Source: Parvibaculaceae bacterium
Lineage (GTDB): Bacteria; Pseudomonadota; Alphaproteobacteria; Parvibaculales; Parvibaculaceae
DNA: 64,000 bases
Reading direction: 5' to 3'
Assembly: GCA_019636015.1 (NCBI GenBank)
Contig: JAHBYJ010000002.1
Coordinates: 310,001 to 374,000 of the forward strand
Each line of letters begins with the position of its first letter. Positions within the stretch are counted from its first letter, which is position 1. The position numbers and the translations under genes are program-made. Shown piece by piece: positions 41,448 through 54,043 of the stretch. The notes below the pieces were generated by a model, which saw only the letters and a list, made by a program, of their open reading frames with translations, was not told the DNA's origin and did no database searches.

Positions 41448-42313
41448 CAGAACCCCGTATCCACGATGCGCTTCTGCCGTATCGACACGATGAGGACGCC
41501 AGTCAGCGCTATGCCTGCGCCGATCATCATACGTGTGGTCAGCACTTCGCCAAGCAGCATCACGGCGAAAAACACCGTGAAGATCGGCGAGAGCAGCGTC
41601 AGCGGCGCCGTTTGCGTCACCTCATAGCGCTGCAGCAGGTAGTAGATACCTGCGTGGCCGACAAGGCTCGACGCGAAGGCGACATAGAAAACGCCCGCCC
41701 ATTGCAGCAGGTCCGCACTCATCACCAGAGCGACGATATTGCTCTCGAGCGCGAAGGAGGCGCCCAGCATCAAGGGCGATGCGGCCACCGCCACCCAGGC
41801 CTGCAACTCGAACACACCGACATTCTTCAGCTGCCGCTGGTAGATCGTGCCGACCGAGCCGACCAGCGCCGAGGCGACGACGAAGAGCACACCGTCGATA
41901 TAGGTGAAGACCGCCGGATCGAAGCTGATCACCATCACGCCGAGAAACGACAGCGAAATGCCGAGCCAGCGCCGCCAATGCACCTCTTCCTTGAGGAAGA
42001 CGATGGACATGATGGTAGCGAAGGGGACGCCGAGCTGGCTCGTCACCGCCACGACAGAGGCATTGGAAAGCGAAAGCCCGGCAAAGAAGAAGCCGAAGCC
42101 CACCGGGCCCGCGCAAAGTGCAATGATGATGACTTCCTTCATCCGCCCCCGATGGATCTTCAGGAACGGAAAAAGCACCAGCACGATCAGCGTGAAACGC
42201 AGCGCCGCGAAGAGGAGCGGCGGAAAATGCTCGAGCGACACCTTCGCGGCAATCAGCGCGAAGCCCCAGATCAGGTTGATGAGGACCATGAAGCCCAGAT
42301 GGAGGGGGGTCAT
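41447..42313 (-). CDS. EamA/DMT-superfamily transporter
   Basis: 288 residues, ten hydrophobic helices in two EamA repeats (LGFMVLINLIWGFALIAAKVSLEHFPPLLFAALRFTLIVLVLFPFL at the start; LTLLSPIFTVFFAVMLLGEVLTTRMMIGAGIALTGVLIVSI at the end). The first repeat has VFLKEEVHWRRWLGISLSFLGVMVI. DMT transporters move small metabolites such as amino acids or exported toxic compounds; the substrate is unknown. It is transcribed into the amidase gene with TGATG coupling, so the pair may share a cell-wall recycling theme, but that is speculative. Confidence 0.86.
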   Translation of the reverse strand: MTPLHLGFMVLINLIWGFALIAAKVSLEHFPPLLFAALRFTLIVLVLFPFLKIHRGRMKEVIIIALCAGPVGFGFFFAGLSLSNASVVAVTSQLGVPFATIMSIVFLKEEVHWRRWLGISLSFLGVMVISFDPAVFTYIDGVLFVVASALVGSVGTIYQRQLKNVGVFELQAWVAVAASPLMLGASFALESNIVALVMSADLLQWAGVFYVAFASSLVGHAGIYYLLQRYEVTQTAPLTLLSPIFTVFFAVMLLGEVLTTRMMIGAGIALTGVLIVSIRQKRIVDTGF

Positions 42314-42431
42314 CTCGAAACCGCAGGAAGCCCGGCAGGTGAACCCCGCCGGATGATTATGTTCCGGCCTGTGTTAGCGCAGCCGGGGCGGCACGCCTAG
42401 GGCCGTAAACGAATAAAAGCGGGAGCGTGCC

Positions 42432-43142
42432 TCAGGCCGCGATCCCCCTGGCCTTGGCGATCCGGCCATAGGCGACGTTGATCGCCGCGAGCTTCTCATT
42501 GGCGATGGTGACGAGTTCGGGCGGCACCCCGCGCGCGATCAGCATATCGGGGTGATTCTCGCGCACGAGGCGGCGATAGGCCTTTTTCAGGTCGTCATCC
42601 GATATGTCGGGCGTGATGCCGAGCACCAGATAGGGGTCGCCCTTTTCCTGGCCCAGATGGCTCGCCCGGATACGCGCGAACTCGATCTCCGAAAAGCCGA
42701 ATATATCGGCCACGGTTCTCAGATATTCGAGCTCCTGCGGATGCACATGCCCGTCCGCCTTGGCGATATGGAAGAGCGCGTCCAGCACGTCTTCGAGGAT
42801 CGCCGGCTTGTCGCGGTAGATGCGGGCGACCTGCCGCGCATAGGCCTCGAAACCCGCGACATCCTGCTGCGCTACCTTGTAGACGCGGGCGACATTCTTC
42901 GCCTCGCCCGGCGGCACCTTGAAGATTTCCTCGAAGGCGCGGACTTCGGAATCGGTCACCTCGCCATCGGCCTTGGCCATCTTGGCCGACAGCGCGATCA
43001 GGGCGATCGTGAACACGACCTCGCTGTCCTCCAGCGCCCGGTCGATGACCACATGGCCGGCGACCGCGCCCAGAAGCGCACCAAGGGGCCCGCCGACGGC
43101 AAGTCCTACGCCGGCGCCCGCGATTTTTCCCCAAATCGACAT
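42432..43142 (-). CDS. DjlA-like TerB-DnaJ co-chaperone
   Basis: 236 residues. The N-terminus is a glycine-zipper-like hydrophobic segment ([30 protein letters not shown]). The TerB domain follows ([33 protein letters not shown] and [27 protein letters not shown]) and a C-terminal J-domain ([33 protein letters not shown]) with the HPD motif intact. This matches DjlA organisation, in which the J-domain stimulates DnaK. It is divergent from the hydantoinase gene. The long gap downstream (42314-42431) shows no feature. Confidence 0.88.
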   Translation of the reverse strand: MSIWGKIAGAGVGLAVGGPLGALLGAVAGHVVIDRALEDSEVVFTIALIALSAKMAKADGEVTDSEVRAFEEIFKVPPGEAKNVARVYKVAQQDVAGFEAYARQVARIYRDKPAILEDVLDALFHIAKADGHVHPQELEYLRTVADIFGFSEIEFARIRASHLGQEKGDPYLVLGITPDISDDDLKKAYRRLVRENHPDMLIARGVPPELVTIANEKLAAINVAYGRIAKARGIAA

Positions 43143-43279
43143 GGGGAGAGATTAGGACCTTTTTCCGCGCTTCGCACCTGCGAAATCTCAAGATGACCTT
43201 GCGGAAAACACGCAAAGACAACCCTCGCCCCCTATTGAAAGCTAGGCCAGGCTGGAGAGCCTGTGGCAGGTTGCGCCCC

Positions 43280-46894
<3,615 letters not shown>

Positions 46895-46954
46895 CACTTG
46901 CATCGCGCCTCGGCCCGCGCATCATGCGAGGCAAATTACATTCGGAGACGAAAC

Positions 46955-47935
46955 ATGAAAGCCATCCGCTGCCATGCCTATGGCGCACCCTCCTCGCTTA
47001 CGCTTGAGGACATGGACGATCCCGCACCCCGCGCAGGCGAAGTCGTGATCGAGACGGAGGCGGCAGGCCTTGGCTATGTCGATGCGCTGCTCGTCGCGGG
47101 CCGCTACCAGGTGAAGACGCCGCTTCCCTTCGTGCCGGGCAGCGAGGTCGCGGGCCGCGTCGTCGCGCTTGGCGAAGGCGTGCCCGGGAAGATGATGGGC
47201 CAACGCGTCATGGCGCTCTCCCCGCGCGGCGCGCTCGCCGAAAAACTCGCGCTCCCCGCCGTGGTCTGCATTCCCGTGCCCGCGAACATGAGCGCGGAGG
47301 CCGCCGCCGGTTTCATCGTCTCCTATTGCACCGCGCTTTACGGCTTCGACACTTGCGGGCATCTCCGCGAAGGCGAAACCGTGCTCGTGCTCGGCGCGGC
47401 CGGCGGCGTCGGCATGGCGGCAATCGATGTCGCGAAGGCCATGGGCGCTAAGGTGATCGCCGCCGCTTCGACGGAAGCAAAACGCAACGCGGCGCTCGCC
47501 GCTGGCGCCGATGCCGCGCTCGACTATTCCGATCCGGAATGGCGCAAGGCGCTCGAGCCGCTCACCGGCCGCCGCGATGTCGACATCGTCTACGATCCCG
47601 TCGGCGGCGATTTCTCCGAAGCCGCCTTCCGTTCGCTCGCACCGGGCGGCCGCCACCTCGTCGTCGGCTTCGCGGCAGGCGACATTCCGCGCATTCCCTT
47701 GAACCTGCCGCTCCTGAAGCGCGCCTCCATCGTCGGCGTCGACTGGGGCGGCGAAATCCGCGCGAACCCTGCCTCGAACATTCCCCTGATGCAGAAGCTG
47801 ACCGAATGGGCGGCCGCCGGAAAGATCCACCCCGAGCCCGCCGCGAGTTTCCCGCTCGCCGAAGCGCCGGCCGTGCTTCAGCGCCTGCTCGACCGTGAAA
47901 GCGTGGGCAAGCCGGTCATCCGTTTTGCCGGCTGA
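46955..47935 (+). CDS. NADPH:quinone oxidoreductase family protein (MDR)
   Basis: 326 residues from ATG 46955 with GGAG and 8 nt spacing. GroES-like half with GLGYVDALLVAGRYQVKTPLPFVPGSEVAGRVVALGEGV; Rossmann half with GETVLVLGAAGGVGMAAIDVAKAMGAKVIAAASTEAKRNAALAAGADAALDYSDPEWRK, DIVYDPVGGDFSEAAFRSLAPGGRHLVVGFAAGDIPRIPLNL. It has no zinc ligands. It is a paralogue type distinct from the gene at 39751. It is 60 nt downstream of the hydantoinase on the same strand, so co-transcription is plausible but a functional link is not evident. Confidence 0.87.
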   Translation: MKAIRCHAYGAPSSLTLEDMDDPAPRAGEVVIETEAAGLGYVDALLVAGRYQVKTPLPFVPGSEVAGRVVALGEGVPGKMMGQRVMALSPRGALAEKLALPAVVCIPVPANMSAEAAAGFIVSYCTALYGFDTCGHLREGETVLVLGAAGGVGMAAIDVAKAMGAKVIAAASTEAKRNAALAAGADAALDYSDPEWRKALEPLTGRRDVDIVYDPVGGDFSEAAFRSLAPGGRHLVVGFAAGDIPRIPLNLPLLKRASIVGVDWGGEIRANPASNIPLMQKLTEWAAAGKIHPEPAASFPLAEAPAVLQRLLDRESVGKPVIRFAG

Positions 47936-48152
47936 ACCACAGCCACGAGCTGCGAAATGGACGGGAATCGGCGGAACCGCCCTCCCGCGCTGCGGCATGC
48001 GCCTGAAAATGGATCGTGACGGTTTGTCATTCACACGCCGATTGAGGGCCGGATTCAAGGGCTTGTACGACCTTCTTGAAATGCCCGAAAACACCGCTTC
48101 GCCCTTGCCTCGATTCCGCTTGCGGAGCGCCACAGGAAAGCCTGAAAATTCT

Positions 48153-48172
48153 CCTCCACCCGCGAGTGGAGG
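48153..48172 (+). promoter_or_regulatory. Hairpin that encloses the ribosome-binding site
   Basis: CCTCCAC (48153-48159), loop CCGCGA, GTGGAGG (48166-48172). The 3' arm contains the GGAGG that serves the ATG at 48178, with 5-nt spacing. The 7-bp stem is perfect and GC-rich, so the ribosome-binding site would be hidden when folded. The 240 nt before it (47936-48152) have no gene I can support. Confidence 0.6.
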
Positions 48173-48177
48173 CTGAA

Positions 48178-48258
48178 ATGCTTGCAATGAAGGCTGGATA
48201 TCTGGCGACCGGGCTCGCGTTTCTTTTCGTAGGTGCGGTCACAATGGGGGTCTTCTGA
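48178..48258 (+). CDS. 26-residue single-span membrane peptide
   Basis: ATG 48178 to TGA 48258 encodes MLAMKAGYLATGLAFLFVGA-VTMGVF. After one Lys, about 19 residues are hydrophobic and Gly-rich, sufficient for one membrane helix. GGAGG stands 5 nt before the ATG, one of the best ribosome-binding sites in the window, but it is buried in a hairpin. An upstream in-frame ATG at 48076 gives a 60-residue form with an unlikely N-terminus. No family is recognised. A GC hairpin at 48295 follows, so the transcript looks like a discrete unit. Confidence 0.5.
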   Translation: MLAMKAGYLATGLAFLFVGAVTMGVF

Positions 48259-48294
48259 TCCCCGGCGACCGGCAGGAGCCGCAATGAAATTCGG

Positions 48295-48321
48295 AGGGCG
48301 CTTCCCGGCGGGAGGCGCCCT
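48295..48321. terminator. GC-rich hairpin after the small membrane peptide
   Basis: AGGGCGC (48295-48301) and GCGCCCT (48315-48321) pair around a short inner CCC/GGG stem. The tail TCCTCGTTTC is only moderately T-rich. It lies between the small ORF and the convergent CMD gene, which ends at 48330, and could serve both. Confidence 0.55.
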
Positions 48322-48329
48322 TCCTCGTT

Positions 48330-48881
48330 TCAGTTCCGCGCCGGAAAGCGCGGCGCGTAATCCTCCAGCGGCAGGCGCAGCGCGTTCACCGTGAACGACA
48401 CCATGTGATAGAGCCCCGTCAGCACTACGAGTTCGATGATCTGCTCATCCTCGAACTCGGCCTTGAGCGCCGTCCATAGTGCATCGTCCACGTTGTTCGT
48501 GTCGTGCAGCTGATCGACCAGCCGGACGATCAGCCTCTCCCGCGGCGACCAGCAGGCTGCCTCCGCGCCCGGCGCCACAGTCGCCGCGATCTCCTCCGGT
48601 CCAAAGCCGATGCGCTCCGCAAATAGCGCCATATGTACGCCCCATTCGTACTCGCCGCCGCAGCGCGCGCAGGCACGGTCGATGGCGATTTCCCGCTCGC
48701 GCATGCCGATCGTGCCCTTGTCGAGCAGCCCGCCCGCCATGAAGCGGCGGAAGACGCGCGGATTGCGCGCCAGCGTCCGGAACAGGACAAGCGGCTCGAC
48801 GCCGGGCGGCATCAGCTTCTCGAGCGTCTTTTCCATGTCCTCTGCATAGGGCCTTGCAGCCGGCTCGATCCGTGCGCTCAT
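48330..48881 (-). CDS. Carboxymuconolactone decarboxylase (AhpD-like) family protein
   Basis: 183 residues, all-helical. GMREREIAIDRACARCGGEYEWGVHMALFAERIGFGPEEIAATV is the CMD core, with the C-x-x-C pair at CARC and the EYEWGVH variant of the usual His motif. DEQIIELVVLTGLYHMVSFTVNALRLPLED is the second CMD helix pair. In peroxiredoxin-partner members the two cysteines are redox-active. The EYEW subtype is common in uncharacterised oxidoreductases. It is divergent from the HxlR gene across a 77-bp region with two operator-like dyads, so HxlR probably controls it. Confidence 0.85.
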   Translation of the reverse strand: MSARIEPAARPYAEDMEKTLEKLMPPGVEPLVLFRTLARNPRVFRRFMAGGLLDKGTIGMREREIAIDRACARCGGEYEWGVHMALFAERIGFGPEEIAATVAPGAEAACWSPRERLIVRLVDQLHDTNNVDDALWTALKAEFEDEQIIELVVLTGLYHMVSFTVNALRLPLEDYAPRFPARN

Positions 48882-48892
48882 GCGCCACCTCG

Positions 48893-48940
48893 TTTGCTAC
48901 TGTTTTCATAGCAAACATATTGCTTCTGTTTTCGAAGCAC
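48893..48940. promoter_or_regulatory. Duplicated operator-like dyads between CMD gene and hxlR
   Basis: TTTGCTA-N9-TAGCAAA (48893-48915) and TTGCTTC-N7-GAAGCAC (48920-48940). The two sites share TTGCT-N-CTGTTTTC and are offset by 26 bp, so they are both inverted repeats and direct copies of each other. They fill the short divergent promoter region, as expected for an HxlR dimer regulating both directions. Confidence 0.65.
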
Positions 48941-48958
48941 AAGCCCTATTCTTCGGCC

Positions 48959-49303
48959 ATGAGCGAGAGAAAATCGAACCCGCTGAAGCCAGGCCGCCCC
49001 GCGCGTGGCTCTTCCACCGGCCGCCCGGTCATGCTGCTGCTCGACCTGCTCGGGCGGCGCTGGGTTTTGCGGATATTCTGGGAGCTTCGCGGCGAGGCAT
49101 TGAACTTCCGCGAGCTGCAGGCGGCCTGCGGCGGCATTTCGCCGAGCGTCCTCAATACGCGGCTTGCCGAGTTGCGCGAGGCGGCGCTTGTCGACCTGCT
49201 GCCCGATCGGGGCTATGCGCTGACAAGGCAGGGGCGCGAGCTGCTCGCGCATCTCACGCCCCTCACCGTCTGGTCTGAAAAATGGGCGAAGTCGCTCGCC
49301 TGA
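48959..49303 (+). CDS. HxlR family transcriptional regulator
   Basis: 114 residues from ATG 48959. The winged helix-turn-helix has the HxlR pattern: LLDLLGRRWVLRIFWELRGEALNFRELQAACGGISPSVLNTRLAELREAALVDLLPDRGYALTRQGREL, ending in LTVWSEKWAKSLA. There is no N-terminal Cys, unlike redox-sensing HypR/YodB members, so a ligand-sensing mode is more likely. It probably regulates itself and the divergent CMD gene. Its stop is 3 nt from the convergent metH stop. Confidence 0.9.
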   Translation: MSERKSNPLKPGRPARGSSTGRPVMLLLDLLGRRWVLRIFWELRGEALNFRELQAACGGISPSVLNTRLAELREAALVDLLPDRGYALTRQGRELLAHLTPLTVWSEKWAKSLA

Positions 49304-49306
49304 TCG

Positions 49307-51988
49307 TTAGGCCGCTTCCTCTTCCGGCTCACGGCCGGGCGTGTAGTTGAGGATCGGCGCAAGCCAGCGCTCCACGACGCGCAGCTCCATGCCCTTGCGC
49401 CGCGCATAATCCACCACCTGGTCGCGCTCGATCTTGCCGACGCCGAAATATTCAGATTGCGGGTGGCTGAAATAGAGCCCGCTCACAGAAGCGCCGGGCC
49501 ACATGGCATAGCTCTCTGTCAGCTTCACGCCGATCTTCTCTTCCGCTTCGAGCAACCGGAACAGCGTCGCCTTCTCCGTATGGTCGGGCTGCGCCGGATA
49601 GCCGGGCGCCGGGCGGATACCCTGATATTTCTCCTCGATCAACTCGGCATTGGTGAGCTGTTCGTCCGCGGCATAAGCCCAGAACTCGCGGCGAACGCGC
49701 TCATGCATGTGCTCGGCAAAGGCTTCCGCGAGACGGTCCGCAAGCGCCTGCGAGAGAATGGCGCGATAGTCGTCATTCTTCGCCTTGAAGTCCTTGGCCA
49801 CATCGTCCTCGCCGAACCCGGCGCTGACGCAGAATGCGCCGACATAGTCGGCAATGCCGCTCTCCTTCGGCGCCACGAAATCTGCCAGCGCGAAATTCGC
49901 GCGCTCCGACGTCCGCTTCATCTGCTGCCGAAGCGAGTGGAACGTCGCGAGCGGCGCTTTCCGGTCGTCGCCCGTATAGAGCTCGATATCGTCGGCACCC
50001 ACCTCGTTCGCCGGCCAGAAGCCGATGACGGCGCGCGCCTTCAGCCACTTCTCCTCGACCATCTGCTTCAGCATCTCCTGCGCATCGGCAAAGAGCGAAC
50101 GCGCTGCCTCGCCCACCGTCGCATCCTCGAGAATTTGCGGATAGCGGCCGGCAAGTTCCCAGGTCTGGAAGAAGGGCGTCCAGTCGATATAGGGAACGAG
50201 CTTGTCGAGCGGGTAGTCGTCGAAGACTTTCGTGCCGAGGAAAGAGGGCTTCACCGGCTTGTAGCCGTCCCAGTCGATCTTCAGGCGATTCTCGCGCGCC
50301 GCCGCCAGTGTCTGCCGGTCTTTCTTCTTCTGCCCGGCGGCATGGCGCGCTGCGAGATCTTTGTAGTTATTCCGGATATCGGCGATGTAGTCCTCTTTCC
50401 GCTCGGAAATGAGATTGGAGGCAACGCCCACCGCACGGCTCGCATCGGTCACATAGATCGCCTGCCCCGCCTTGTAGTTCGGGTGGATCTTCACCGCCGT
50501 GTGAATCTGGCTCGTCGTCGCCCCGCCGATCATCAGCGGAATGTTGAAGCCCTGCCGCTCCATCTCCGCCGCCACATGGCACATCTCGTCGAGCGAGGGC
50601 GTGATGAGCCCCGACAGCCCGATGATATCGACCTTGTGCTTGCGCGCTTCCTCGAGAATCTTCTCGGCCGGCTGCATCACGCCAAGGTCGATCACCTCGA
50701 AATTATTGCACTGGAGAACGACGCCCACGATGTTCTTGCCGATATCGTGCACATCGCCCTTCACCGTCGCCATCAGGATGCGGGCGGCGGCATCGTCGTC
50801 CGTAATGCCGAGTTCTTCCTTTTCCTTCTCCATGAAGGGCATGAGATAGGCGACCGCCTGCTTCATCACGCGCGCGCTCTTCACAACCTGCGGCAGGAAC
50901 ATCTTGCCCGAACCGAAAAGGTCGCCGACGACATTCATGCCGTCCATCAACGGGCCTTCGATGACATGGAGCGGCCGCTCGAAAAGATGTCGCGCCTCTT
51001 CCACATCCTCTTCGATAAAGGCGTTGATGCCCTTCACCAGCGAATGGGTGATGCGCTCCTTCACCGGCTTCTCGCGCCAGGAAAGGTCTTCCTCGCGCTT
51101 CTTGCCCGCCTCGCCCTTGAAGCGTTCGGCAATCTCGAGCAACCGCTCGGTCGCATCCGCTCTCCGGTTGAGGATCACATCCTCCACGCGCTCGCGCAGT
51201 TCCGGTTCGATATCGTCATAGATCGCAAGCTGCCCTGCGTTGACGATGCCCATGTCCATCCCCGCTTTGATGGCGTGATAGAGAAACACGGAATGCATTG
51301 CCTCGCGCACTGGCTCGTTGCCGCGGAACGAGAAGGAGATATTCGATACACCGCCAGAAATATGCGCGTAGGGCAGGTTCTGCTTGATCCGCGCGCAAGC
51401 TTCGATGAATTCGACGGCATAGTTGTTGTGCTCGTCGATACCCGTCGCCACCGCGAAGATATTCGGATCGAAGATGATGTCTTCGGGCGGGAAGCCCACC
51501 TTCTCGGTGAGGAGATTATAGGCTCGCTCGCAAATCTCGAACTTGCGGTCGGCCGTGTCTGCCTGCCCCACTTCGTCGAACGCCATCACAACCGTCGCCG
51601 CGCCGTAGCGGCGGATCTTGCGCGCCTGCGCGAGGAACGGTTCCTCGCCTTCCTTGAGGCTGATCGAGTTCACGATCGGCTTACCCTGGACGCGCTTCAG
51701 CCCCGCCTCGATGACGTTCCATTTCGACGAGTCGATCATGATCGGCACGCGCGCAATGTCCGGCTCCGCCGCGATCAGGTTCAGGAACTTGATCATCGCG
51801 GCTTCGGAGTCGAGCATCCCCTCATCCATATTGATGTCGATCACCTGCGCGCCGTTCTCGACCTGCTGGCGCGCAACCTCAAGCGCCTCGGCAAAGCGGT
51901 CTTCGAGGATCAGCTTCTTGAAGCGCGCCGAACCTGTCACATTGGTCCGTTCGCCGACATTGATGAAGTTCGCCGTGGTTTGAGTCAT
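49307..51988 (-). CDS. metH: Methionine synthase MetH, C-terminal part (folate, cobalamin and activation domains)
   Basis: 893 residues. It starts at the pterin-binding domain ([69 protein letters not shown]). Then comes the B12-binding domain with the axial histidine motif [29 protein letters not shown] and [13 protein letters not shown], and the AdoMet activation domain with [57 protein letters not shown]. It transfers the methyl from methyl-THF through cobalamin. The homocysteine domain is encoded by the separate gene upstream. The usual PAC-(P/E)HTEK cysteine is Gln here. Confidence 0.96.
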   Translation of the reverse strand: MTQTTANFINVGERTNVTGSARFKKLILEDRFAEALEVARQQVENGAQVIDINMDEGMLDSEAAMIKFLNLIAAEPDIARVPIMIDSSKWNVIEAGLKRVQGKPIVNSISLKEGEEPFLAQARKIRRYGAATVVMAFDEVGQADTADRKFEICERAYNLLTEKVGFPPEDIIFDPNIFAVATGIDEHNNYAVEFIEACARIKQNLPYAHISGGVSNISFSFRGNEPVREAMHSVFLYHAIKAGMDMGIVNAGQLAIYDDIEPELRERVEDVILNRRADATERLLEIAERFKGEAGKKREEDLSWREKPVKERITHSLVKGINAFIEEDVEEARHLFERPLHVIEGPLMDGMNVVGDLFGSGKMFLPQVVKSARVMKQAVAYLMPFMEKEKEELGITDDDAAARILMATVKGDVHDIGKNIVGVVLQCNNFEVIDLGVMQPAEKILEEARKHKVDIIGLSGLITPSLDEMCHVAAEMERQGFNIPLMIGGATTSQIHTAVKIHPNYKAGQAIYVTDASRAVGVASNLISERKEDYIADIRNNYKDLAARHAAGQKKKDRQTLAAARENRLKIDWDGYKPVKPSFLGTKVFDDYPLDKLVPYIDWTPFFQTWELAGRYPQILEDATVGEAARSLFADAQEMLKQMVEEKWLKARAVIGFWPANEVGADDIELYTGDDRKAPLATFHSLRQQMKRTSERANFALADFVAPKESGIADYVGAFCVSAGFGEDDVAKDFKAKNDDYRAILSQALADRLAEAFAEHMHERVRREFWAYAADEQLTNAELIEEKYQGIRPAPGYPAQPDHTEKATLFRLLEAEEKIGVKLTESYAMWPGASVSGLYFSHPQSEYFGVGKIERDQVVDYARRKGMELRVVERWLAPILNYTPGREPEEEAA

Positions 51989-52040
51989 CTCATCCCGATC
52001 TTGCTTTACTCGTTTTCAACTGGAGGCAGCCGCCGGCTTT

Positions 52041-53114
52041 TCAGTCGGCCGCAAAGGGCTCAAGCCCCGAAAGCCGCATCCGCCGTTCGATCTGCGGCAC
52101 CTCGCGGGGCTTGCCGCCCTTCGCCGCCTGTGCGATGGCGCGGATATGGTCCGGCGTCGTGCCGCAGCAACCGCCGAGAACATTGACGAGGCCCGACGAG
52201 ACGAACTCGCCGACAAGCTTCGACATCTGTTCCGGGCTCTCGTCATATTCGCCCATCTCGTTCGGCAGGCCCGCATTCGGATGCGCCGAGACAAGCGTGT
52301 CCGTCACGCGCGACAGCGTGTCGATATGCTGGCGCATCTCCTTCGCGCCAAGCGCACAATTGAGGCCGATCGAGAAAGGCTCAACATGCCGCACCGAGTT
52401 CCAGAACGCTTCCGGCGTCTGGCCGGAAAGAAGCCGCCCCGACATATCGGTGATCGTGCCGGAAATCATGATCGGCAGCTCGATACCGTCCTGCTCGAAC
52501 ACATCTTCCACCGCATAAAGCGCCGCCTTGGCGTTCAGCGTATCGAAGATCGTCTCCACCAGAATGATGTCCGCTCCGCCCTTGATCAGCCCGCGCGTCG
52601 CCTCCTGATAGGCGACATAGAGCTTGTCGAAATCGACATTGCGAAAGCCTGGATCGTTCACATCCGGCGAGATCGAGGCCGTCCGGTTCGTCGGCCCGAG
52701 AACGCCCGCCACATAGCAGACGCGGCCCGGCTCTTCCTTCTCGCAGATATCGGCCGCCTCCCGCGCGATCCGCGCGCTCGCCACATTCATCTCGTAAGCG
52801 AGATCTTCCATGTGATAGTCGGCCTGCGCGATGCGCGTCGCGCCGAACGTGTTGGTCTCGGCAATATCGGCGCCCGCGCGGTAATACTGCATATGGATGT
52901 CGCGCAGAATGTCCGGCTGCACGAGCGAGATGAGCTCGTTGTTGCCTTTCACGTCGCTGCCATGATCCTTGAAGCGCTCGCCGCGGTAATCCGCTTCGCC
53001 GAGCTTGTAGCGCTGGATCATTGTGCCCATTGCCCCGTCGAGAATGAGCACGCGCTTCTTCACCTCTTCCTTGAGATGGGCAATGCGTTCTTCGCGTGTT
53101 TTCGGATGGCTCAT
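52041..53114 (-). CDS. metH: Methionine synthase, homocysteine-methyltransferase domain (MetH N-terminal part)
   Basis: 357 residues. [63 protein letters not shown] (zinc Cys) and [19 protein letters not shown] (two zinc Cys) define the Hcy domain of cobalamin-dependent synthase. The protein ends soon after that domain, and the remaining MetH domains are in the next gene, 52 nt downstream with its own start. Both pieces are intact, so this is a natural two-gene MetH, not a frameshift. It lies 21 nt after metF. Confidence 0.95.
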   Translation of the reverse strand: MSHPKTREERIAHLKEEVKKRVLILDGAMGTMIQRYKLGEADYRGERFKDHGSDVKGNNELISLVQPDILRDIHMQYYRAGADIAETNTFGATRIAQADYHMEDLAYEMNVASARIAREAADICEKEEPGRVCYVAGVLGPTNRTASISPDVNDPGFRNVDFDKLYVAYQEATRGLIKGGADIILVETIFDTLNAKAALYAVEDVFEQDGIELPIMISGTITDMSGRLLSGQTPEAFWNSVRHVEPFSIGLNCALGAKEMRQHIDTLSRVTDTLVSAHPNAGLPNEMGEYDESPEQMSKLVGEFVSSGLVNVLGGCCGTTPDHIRAIAQAAKGGKPREVPQIERRMRLSGLEPFAAD

Positions 53115-53135
53115 GTCACGTCCTCCAGGACAGGG

Positions 53136-54041
53136 TCATACGGTAACCGGCTCGGCCGGAACGGATTGCGGGCGAAGCCCCAGTACATGGCAGATCGCAA
53201 AGGTCAGGTCTGCCTGATTGAGGGTGTAGAAATGGAAGCGGTCGAAGCCGTAACCTCGCAGCCGGTTCACCTGCTCCGCCGCCACATAGGCCGAGATGAG
53301 CTTTCGCGTGCCCAGATCGTCGTCGAGCCCGACATAATAGTCGTCGAGCCACTTCGGAACGCTGGCGCCGCAGCGCTCGGCCATCCGCTTCGTACCCTTG
53401 AAATTCGTGGTCGGCATGATGCCCGGCACGATCGGCACCTCGATGCCGGCCTTGCGCACCTTTTCGAGAAAGCGGACGTGGCGGTCCGTGTCGAATACGA
53501 ACTGCGTGATCGCCCGCGTCGCGCCCGCATCGACCTTCCGCTTCAGCAATTCGATATCGGCCTCGAGCGAAGCCGATTCCGGATGCTTCTCCGGATAGGC
53601 GGAAACGATCACGTCGAAATCCGCGATCCGGCGGATACCGGCGATCAGTTCCGGCGTGGATTGATAGCCGTCCGGATGCGGCTGGTAGGGCGCGCCAAGT
53701 TCCGGCATGTCACCGCGCAGCGCCACGATATGGCGTATCCCTGCGTCCCAATAGGCGCGAATGACATCGTCCACCTCCGCGCGCGAGGCGCCGACGCAGG
53801 TGAGATGCGCCACGGGGTCGAGCGTCGTCTCGTCGTGAATCCGCTTGACCGTCGCATGGGTGCGCTCGCGCGTGGAGCCGCCCGCGCCATAGGTCACGGA
53901 TACGAATTCCGGCCGCAGCGGCTCGAGCCGGCGAATGGATTTCCACAAGGTCTCTTCCATCTCCGGCGTCTTCGGCGGAAAGAACTCGAAAGAAACCTTC
54001 GTCCGCTCTGCCTTTTGCGGTTTCTGCACCTTGTTCATCAC
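53136..54041 (-). CDS. metF: Methylenetetrahydrofolate reductase
   Basis: 301 residues. KVSFEFFPPKTPEMEETLWKSIRRLEPLRPEFVSVTYGAGGSTRERTHATVKRI contains the catalytic Glu (FEFFPP) and the MTHFR signature. VAHLTCVGASRAEVDDVIRAYWDAGIRHIVALRGDMPE and AITQFVFDTDRHVRFLEKVRKAGIEVPIVPGIMP complete the FAD barrel. It makes 5-methyl-THF for the methionine synthase encoded by the next two genes. It starts 2 nt after the ArsR-methyltransferase stop, so the four genes form one operon. Confidence 0.96.
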   Translation of the reverse strand: MMNKVQKPQKAERTKVSFEFFPPKTPEMEETLWKSIRRLEPLRPEFVSVTYGAGGSTRERTHATVKRIHDETTLDPVAHLTCVGASRAEVDDVIRAYWDAGIRHIVALRGDMPELGAPYQPHPDGYQSTPELIAGIRRIADFDVIVSAYPEKHPESASLEADIELLKRKVDAGATRAITQFVFDTDRHVRFLEKVRKAGIEVPIVPGIMPTTNFKGTKRMAERCGASVPKWLDDYYVGLDDDLGTRKLISAYVAAEQVNRLRGYGFDRFHFYTLNQADLTFAICHVLGLRPQSVPAEPVTV

Positions 54042-54043
54042 TC

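Noticed and set aside
49457-52186. 909-codon open frame on the plus strand opposite metH
   Set aside because: It is an antisense shadow of GC-rich coding DNA. The minus strand encodes unmistakable MetH domains, and the plus frame shows no motif, start context or recognisable fold.
49307-53114. metH interrupted by a frameshift or deletion
   Set aside because: The break falls at a domain boundary, both pieces have their own start codon, and 52 nt separate them. No residual MetH-like sequence lies in the gap.
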